35,936 bases of DNA, taken from positions 1 through 35,936 of the forward strand of contig JAISHB010000076.1 in the NCBI GenBank assembly GCA_031262785.1, given 5' to 3'. How positions within the stretch are numbered: position 1 is the first letter of the stretch; each line of letters begins with the position of its first letter. This document shows, piece after piece, positions 34,909 through 35,936 of this stretch. The notes beneath the pieces are model-generated. The model searched no databases. It saw only the letters and a program-made list of their open reading frames with translations, and was not told the DNA's origin. The position numbers were made by a program, and so were the translations under genes. The DNA comes from Prevotellaceae bacterium. Lineage in GTDB: Bacteria > Bacteroidota > Bacteroidia > Bacteroidales > Bacteroidaceae.

Positions 34909-35936
34909 ATGAATAAAACCATCTTTGTTGTCCTGTTGCTTTTGGTGGTTCCCAGCGCATTGCCGGCCACCGAACTTCTCCCCAATCTGAAATTTGGCAA
35001 ACCCACCATGGAAGAACTTTCCATGAAGAGTTATCTGCCCGACACGTCGGCAACGGCCGTGGTGCTGTGTCACCTCACCGAGGTATCCTACGATTGGGGC
35101 GTGAACGATTTCGTGGTGATATACAGTCACAAAATGCGCCTTAAAATACTCAAACCCGAAGGAACGGATTATGCCAACATCAACATCCCCTACTACTACA
35201 AAGAAACCAACCCCTCGCGCGAAAAGATAACCCTGGTGGATGTGAGTGCCTACAACCTCGAAGAAGGTAAAATAGTACGCACCAAGATGAAAAACAGCCA
35301 AGCCAATGAAGAACGCATCGATGAGACCTATATGCAACTAAAATTTGCCGTGCCGCAAGCGAAAGCAGGTACGGTCATTGAGTATCAATACAAGTGTCGC
35401 TCCGATTTCTTCGGAACCTTGGATGTCTGGAAAGCACAGCGGGACATCCCCACCCTCTACACCGAATACAATGCCGTGATTCCCGAGTACTTCAAATTCA
35501 ATATCGATAAGCGTGGCTGGGAACGGTTGGAACCCACCAGCGAACAGATCGATATGACCATTTTCAGCCACGGTAGCACCCTGGATTGCAGGGCGGAGCA
35601 TCTCAACTTCAAAGGACACCGGCTGCCGGCAGTCAAGAGCGATGCCCACGTGTGGTGTGCCGACGATTATTGCACGCAGGTGAAGCTGGAACTATACGGC
35701 GTAAATATTCCCGGGCGCATCTATCGATCGTTCTCCCGCAAATGGGAAGATGTAGACCGGCTGTTGATGAAAGACACCGACTTTGGTACACGCATGCGCA
35801 TGAGTAACCCGCTCAAAAACGAGGTGGCGGCGTTGCAGTTGCAACAGTTCTCCAATCCGGTCGATAAAATTGCAGCCATCTACTGCTTGCTCAAGAGCAA
35901 GGTGAAATGGGACGACCACCTGATGGACGCCAAGTT
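34909..35936 (+). CDS. DUF3857-type exported protein (3' end cut by window)
   Basis: Open from the ATG at 34909 to the window end (342 complete codons). Residues 1-19 are a signal peptide (MNKTIFVVLLLLVVPSALP then AT), so the protein is exported. The following region (YSHKMRLKILKPEGTDYANINIPYY, then ITLVDVSAYNLEEGKIVRTKM, then FAVPQAKAGTVIEYQYK) matches the DUF3857 domain. That domain normally precedes a transglutaminase-like domain, of which only the start (VDKIAAIYCLLKSKVKWDD) lies in the window. Such proteins are common in Bacteroidota; their function is not settled. Its promoter lies at the end of array 3. Base composition is back to that of the rest of the window, unlike the gene before it. 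Confidence 0.85.
   Translation, partial: MNKTIFVVLLLLVVPSALPATELLPNLKFGKPTMEELSMKSYLPDTSATAVVLCHLTEVSYDWGVNDFVVIYSHKMRLKILKPEGTDYANINIPYYYKETNPSREKITLVDVSAYNLEEGKIVRTKMKNSQANEERIDETYMQLKFAVPQAKAGTVIEYQYKCRSDFFGTLDVWKAQRDIPTLYTEYNAVIPEYFKFNIDKRGWERLEPTSEQIDMTIFSHGSTLDCRAEHLNFKGHRLPAVKSDAHVWCADDYCTQVKLELYGVNIPGRIYRSFSRKWEDVDRLLMKDTDFGTRMRMSNPLKNEVAALQLQQFSNPVDKIAAIYCLLKSKVKWDDHLMDAK

Noticed and set aside
34451-35024. Several minus-strand frames of 60-117 codons rich in Ser, Arg and Gly
   Set aside because: They read through array 3 and into the antisense of the DUF3857 gene; overlapping frames all stay open because of repetition.

Overview
This window looks like a chromosomal segment of a gut or oral Bacteroidales bacterium, probably Bacteroidaceae or a close relative. 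Four things point there. Many genes are preceded by the Bacteroidota minus-7 box TAnnTTTG instead of an E. coli type minus-10. Shine-Dalgarno sites are almost absent. There are two S46 dipeptidyl-peptidases. The gene block hisH-hisA-hisF-hisIE-ftsE-lysC-lysA-mltG resembles the Bacteroides order as I remember it. Base composition is moderately GC-rich except for one AT-rich island at about 33,530-34,468. I see no tRNA, rRNA, insertion sequence, prophage or CRISPR array.

Layout: 1-1,891 is an S46 dipeptidyl-peptidase cut by the window edge. 2,053-3,660 (minus) is pckA, diverging from upp (3,880-4,533). 4,571-10,267 holds two exported plant-glycan enzymes, a GH28 and a large protein that looks like a GH137-GH2-malectin fusion of the rhamnogalacturonan-II type. 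10,385-17,792 is dedA, a TamB homologue and a second S46 peptidase. 17,863-18,591 encodes a cytoplasmic and an exported thioredoxin. 18,741-21,386 is valS. 21,756-23,991 (minus) is rpe-comEC. A small gene (24,089-24,274, minus) and pepD follow. 26,006-32,972 is a tight eight-gene run for late histidine synthesis, an FtsE-like ATPase, lysine/DAP synthesis and the cell-wall enzyme MltG. The window ends with a mosaic exported protein of unknown function and the 5' part of a DUF3857 protein.

The functional themes are peptide use (two S46 enzymes with predicted complementary specificity, plus PepD), pectin breakdown, envelope biogenesis (DedA, TamB, MltG) and amino-acid synthesis.

The least explained structures are three intergenic tandem arrays: 5,944-6,053, 21,435-21,740 and 34,482-34,867. 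They have different sequences but one design: a short self-complementary core (GGACTGCAGTCC, GGTGCACC or CTCCCGCGGGAG) repeated at a nearly fixed spacing of 22, 42 and 41-42 bp. Array 2 opens with an inverted half-unit, and array 3 runs into the promoter of the DUF3857 gene. They match no element type I know. Other points worth checking are a tamB with no usual start codon before its membrane anchor, a long palindrome at the rpe promoter, and the mosaic gene beside array 3.
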